DNA from: Halomontanus rarus
GTDB lineage: Archaea > Halobacteriota > Halobacteria > Halobacteriales > Natrialbaceae
NCBI RefSeq assembly: GCF_029338335.1
Contig: NZ_CP119800.1
Length of the DNA: 64,000 bases
Direction: 5' to 3' (one strand)
Shown: positions 60,958 through 64,000 of the stretch, piece by piece
Layout: the number at the start of each line of letters is the position of its first letter
Numbering within the stretch: the stretch's first letter is position 1
Position numbers and translations under genes: made by a program
The notes under the pieces: model-generated
Told to the model about the DNA's origin: nothing
Databases searched by the model: none
Seen by the model: only the letters and a program-made list of their open reading frames with translations

Positions 60958-62172
60958 TCAGACGGGAAACACGACGTCGTCGAACTCGAAGAACGCCGTT
61001 TCGTAGCCGTCGTGGCGTGCGAGTTGCGGGTGCGAGTCGACGGAGACCAGGAGCCGATCACCACTTTCGAGCCCGTCGACACCGATCCCGTAGTGATGGC
61101 CGAACTCGTGGTCCAGTGTCTCTCTCAGCGGTCCCTCGTGTACGACGGTATCGTCGCGTTCGACCTGTATCGACAGGGACATCAACGGGAGGATCACGTC
61201 GTTGTGTGGCGTTCGGGTGAAGATCGCGAGGTAGGTGCTGGTATCGGTGTCGGCGTCCGGGCCCGAGTCGGCCCCAGCGCTAGCCGCACTGTCACCGCTC
61301 TCGAGAAGCCGATCGACCTCCGTTCGGAGGACCGAAATCGCCGCGTCAGCGCTCGATTCGGTGCCGAGATGCTCTCCCTCGAGTTCGTCGACCGCCGGTC
61401 CTCGCGACGTCGGCGGGTGACCGACGTCGTGATGGCCGCCGTCACGGTGACTGCTGCCGTTACTGTGATTGGCTCCATCGCTGTGACTGCGGTCGTCATC
61501 TCCCGTGGCGTGCTCGCCGTGGTTCATCAACTCCAGAGCCCCTCCTCGTCCCCGGTCGTCGTAGTCGATCTCCTCGAACTCGAGGTCGTTGATATCGGAT
61601 CGAGCGTACTCGAAGTCGATTTCGAAGGTCCGAGCCGACTCGAACCGTCCCTCGAACGCACCGGTCGGCGTCGCACCGAGCGGTCCGACGCGGATTCTGG
61701 CGGTGTACTCGCCCTCGTCGGGCAGCTGAACGTTGTCGCCGTAGTGAAACCCCATCCGCTGGGAGAGCATCGGCCACGCGGTGGGTCGATCGACGGACGT
61801 GTCGTCCTGGAGGACCTCGAGTTCGACTTCCACCGGAAGGACGGTGTCTGTTTCGGGGTCCCAGACGGTGCACATGAGGTGCATCGTGTCGTCGGCGCCG
61901 ACGGTGACGCGATTCGTCTCGTCGCCGGCGACGGTCCAGAAGCGGTGAGGGAAGGTGTAGGACAGTGCCACGGCGTACTCGCCGTCACTCCCCGTCCCGT
62001 AGCTGCCCATCGTCTCCCTCGAGGCGGGGACGTAGACGGCTTCGGGTCGGTCCTCGACCAGCGGCGGGTCGCGCCACGCCGACTGTTCTTCGAACCCGAG
62101 CCGCTCGAGGCAGCCCGCGAGTCCGATCGTCCCGGCGACGCCAGCCCCTCGAAGGAACCCTCGGCGGTTCAT
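60958..62172 (-). CDS. Tat lipoprotein of P19/DUF7350 type (metal-related)
   Basis: 404 residues. MNRRGFLRGAGVAGTIGLAGC gives a twin-arginine signal with lipobox Cys at residue 21. The first domain (about 50-200) has the beta-sandwich features and Met/His residues of periplasmic iron/copper P19-like proteins (DTMHLMCTVWDP, RMGFHYGDN). A His/Asp/Ser-rich stretch at about 213-255 probably binds metals. A second related beta domain follows (about 305-404). It is divergent from a SCO1 gene, which supports a metal-trafficking role. Confidence 0.72.
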   Translation of the reverse strand: MNRRGFLRGAGVAGTIGLAGCLERLGFEEQSAWRDPPLVEDRPEAVYVPASRETMGSYGTGSDGEYAVALSYTFPHRFWTVAGDETNRVTVGADDTMHLMCTVWDPETDTVLPVEVELEVLQDDTSVDRPTAWPMLSQRMGFHYGDNVQLPDEGEYTARIRVGPLGATPTGAFEGRFESARTFEIDFEYARSDINDLEFEEIDYDDRGRGGALELMNHGEHATGDDDRSHSDGANHSNGSSHRDGGHHDVGHPPTSRGPAVDELEGEHLGTESSADAAISVLRTEVDRLLESGDSAASAGADSGPDADTDTSTYLAIFTRTPHNDVILPLMSLSIQVERDDTVVHEGPLRETLDHEFGHHYGIGVDGLESGDRLLVSVDSHPQLARHDGYETAFFEFDDVVFPV

Positions 62173-62393
62173 TGTCGGGGGTTAGGAATGCGTGGAAAAA
62201 CCCCTTCCGTTTCCGTTTCTGTTTCTGCTCCCGTTTCAGTCTCCGGTTCCAGTTGGCGAGAGGGGAAGGTCGACCTGCTCGACCCGTGAGAACCGACTCT
62301 CGAGCTCGTCGAAACCGACGTCGAGTCCCGGTCGAACCGACGTTCGAACACCGAACCAATGCACATTTCCTTGTTCGTTCCTACCCCTCTCGT

Positions 62394-63296
62394 ATGGAGA
62401 GGCGTACGTACCTGTCGTCGCTCGGGACTGCCGGACTCCTCGGGGCTGCGGGTTGTCTCGAGACGATTCAGGGTTCGAACGAGGACGAAAACGGAGCGGA
62501 GAGCACGCCCTGGGACGTCGACGAGAGCGCGGTCGTCCTCGATCCCCCGGAGAGGCGCGGCCGTCCCTCTCACCAGATCTACGGTGACGAATTCCCGTCG
62601 TTTACACTCCCCGATCCGTTGACCGGAGAGTCGATCTCCGGCGACCAGTTCGAGGGCGAACGGACGATCCTAATGACGTTCTTCTTCGCGTCGTGTCCCG
62701 ACGGTGCCTGTCCCGCGCTCATTCAGCGACTCGTGCAGGCGCAGGTCGACGCCGCAGACCGGGGGTACCAAGACGACGTCGCCTTCCTCGCGATGACGTT
62801 CGACCCCGAACAGGACACCGCCGACGAACTCGAGGTCTACGCAGACGAGTTCGGTATCGACCTCGAGGCGGGGAACTGGCACTTTCTGCGCCCGGAGAGC
62901 TACGAGGAGGGGAAAGCGTTGCTCGACGACGAGTTCGGGATGCCGATCGAGCGCGTGGAACTCGATGAGGATGGCGACGATCAGAACCAGAGTCAGGAGC
63001 AGGATGGCGGGGACGATCACGACCACGGAAGCGACAACCACAGCCACGATCACGACGGCGAGGATGGAAACCACAGCCACGATCACGACGGCGAGGAAGT
63101 GGGGGAAGCGGGTGATGACGGGCACGAGCACGACCACGAATACGACTTCACCCACTACAACCTGATCCTGCTGGTCAACGAGAACGGAATCGTCGAACGG
63201 TCCTATCCCAAGGCGACGCAGGTCGGGCCGGAAACGATTCTCGAGGACCTGCAGACGGTCGTCGAGGGAACGTCGGGAGGTGACGACGATGAGTAG
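62394..63296 (+). CDS. SCO1/SenC family protein with His-rich insert
   Basis: 300 residues from ATG (MERRTYLSSLGTAGLLGAAGC), a lipoprotein signal with lipobox Cys21. The thioredoxin-like core carries Cys101 and Cys106 in ASCPDGACP, one residue wider than the usual CxxxC of SCO proteins, and a conserved His in FTHYNLILLVNENG (about 255). A His/Asp-rich segment of about 60 residues (190-250) lies just before that His. SCO proteins deliver copper to the CuA site of cytochrome oxidase. It precedes a TlpA-like gene. Confidence 0.85.
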   Translation: MERRTYLSSLGTAGLLGAAGCLETIQGSNEDENGAESTPWDVDESAVVLDPPERRGRPSHQIYGDEFPSFTLPDPLTGESISGDQFEGERTILMTFFFASCPDGACPALIQRLVQAQVDAADRGYQDDVAFLAMTFDPEQDTADELEVYADEFGIDLEAGNWHFLRPESYEEGKALLDDEFGMPIERVELDEDGDDQNQSQEQDGGDDHDHGSDNHSHDHDGEDGNHSHDHDGEEVGEAGDDGHEHDHEYDFTHYNLILLVNENGIVERSYPKATQVGPETILEDLQTVVEGTSGGDDDE

Positions 63297-63385
63297 TCCG
63301 GAGACGGCGATGAGTAGCTTGGATACGAACACCCGAAGTGACGATACCGAAACCCACACGGGAACGGATCGACTGAATCCCTGAT

Positions 63386-64000
63386 ATGAGACGACGAGAC
63401 CTCATCGCTGGCCTCGCGAGCGTCGGCGTGGTAGCGGGTGGTGGGATTCTCGTCACCCGAGGACCGCCCACGGACGAACTCGTCGACGATGCTGCAGGCG
63501 ATGGCGATCGTGCCAGCGACGGCGACTCGACCGATCCAGCCGCCAACGAAACCGCCGACGCCGACGAAGACCCGGTCGAACTCGAGACCGTCGAGGCGAC
63601 GGGGAGTGAGGATGGCTCGATCACCGTCCCGGAGTCGGGGCGGGTGACGTTCGTCGATTTCTTCGCGACCTGGTGTGCACCGTGTGAGAAACAGATGCCG
63701 TCGCTGGTCGAGGCGGCCGACCGCGTGCCCGACGAGGTTCGGTTTCTCTCGGTGACCAACGAACCGGTAGGACGGACGCTCTCCGAGGACGAACTTCGCG
63801 AGTGGTGGGACGACCACGACGGCGACTGGCTGCTCGGTGTCGACCCGACCGCCGAGTTGAACATCCGCTACGGCGTCTCCGGATTCCCGACGGCCGTCGT
63901 GATCGACGCCGACAATCGCGTTCGCTGGTCCCACGAGGGTCTCGCTTCGACGGACGAACTCGTCGCACAGATCGAGGCTGCCCTCGAGGGTGAGGGCGGA
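63386..64000 (+). CDS. TlpA-like thioredoxin-fold protein (truncated by window end)
   Basis: The frame is open to the last base (205 codons, no stop), so the gene continues outside. MRRRDLIAGLASVGVVAGGG is a twin-arginine signal. An acidic linker (about 35-75) leads to a thioredoxin fold with the redox pair Cys97-Cys100 in FFATWCAPCEKQMP and a cis-Pro in GVSGFPTAVV. TlpA/ResA-type proteins reduce apocytochromes or copper-site cysteines outside the membrane. It lies 89 nt after the SCO1 gene, probably in one operon. Confidence 0.85.
   Translation, partial: MRRRDLIAGLASVGVVAGGGILVTRGPPTDELVDDAAGDGDRASDGDSTDPAANETADADEDPVELETVEATGSEDGSITVPESGRVTFVDFFATWCAPCEKQMPSLVEAADRVPDEVRFLSVTNEPVGRTLSEDELREWWDDHDGDWLLGVDPTAELNIRYGVSGFPTAVVIDADNRVRWSHEGLASTDELVAQIEAALEGEGG

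Overview
The window comes from an extremely halophilic archaeon, most likely of the Natrialbaceae type (Haloterrigena/Natrinema-like). The basis is high GC with AT-rich leaderless promoters, a strongly acidic proteome with Asp/Glu/Gly-rich loops, many Tat-type lipoproteins (RR followed by a lipobox Cys), and haloarchaeal families: HalOD1, HTH_10/bacterio-opsin activators, a phiH1-repressor-type winged helix, MTH865, an Orc1/Cdc6 gene beside an ORB-bearing origin, and a 20S proteasome beta/alpha pair. The family and genus assignment is inference.

Layout. 315-4284: a compact type II fatty-acid/polyketide-like operon (acyl carrier protein, ketosynthase, phosphopantetheinyl transferase, malonyl transacylase, ketoreductase) behind one promoter with an inverted repeat; it has no visible dehydratase or enoyl reductase. 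4350-8127: a DUF4188 protein, a FIST sensor protein, beta carbonic anhydrase and an HD hydrolase. 8183-12758: a surface-glycan-like group (MurG-type glycosyltransferase, two alkaline-phosphatase/sulfatase-fold proteins, a flippase-like membrane protein). 13228-20269: HtrA protease, small membrane proteins, universal stress protein, a CNNM/CBS protein, the AzlC/AzlD exporter and a cyclase-family hydrolase. 20526-26972: two lipoproteins (one a bactofilin-like beta-solenoid), an SDR, MsrA, a CinA-N/MoaB-fold protein, and an Lrp regulator overlapping a stand-alone HalOD1 protein. 27104-37622: methyltransferase, MgtE, then two corrinoid genes (cobA, cbiP) flanking a stress protein, an ABC-2 transporter and an MFS carrier. 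37660-44911: a regulator-rich stretch (winged helix, two HTH_10 proteins, a ribbon-helix-helix protein, small zinc ribbon) with several conspicuous palindromic operators. 45254-52465: histidine ammonia-lyase without other hut genes, a Tat-exported metzincin-like protease, a phiH1-type repressor, and the otsA-otsB trehalose operon. 52712-57355: an M24 peptidase, a psmB-psmA proteasome operon under a perfect 20-bp promoter palindrome, and a zinc-ribbon winged-helix regulator. 57664-60183: orc1/cdc6 and a replication origin with seven origin-recognition boxes. 60184-64000: a zinc ribbon, then metal/redox export proteins (P19/DUF7350-like lipoprotein, SCO1 family, TlpA-like thioredoxin, the last cut by the window end), consistent with copper delivery to a terminal oxidase.

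The most unusual items are the ACP-dependent fatty-acid-like operon in an archaeon, a three-copy intergenic element of about 83 nt with conserved inverted ends (7314, 20369, 31071), a 17-nt motif shared by two divergent regulator promoters, a phased palindrome array at 42497, and the psmB-psmA pair with its palindrome. I saw no tRNA, rRNA, CRISPR array or complete insertion sequence.
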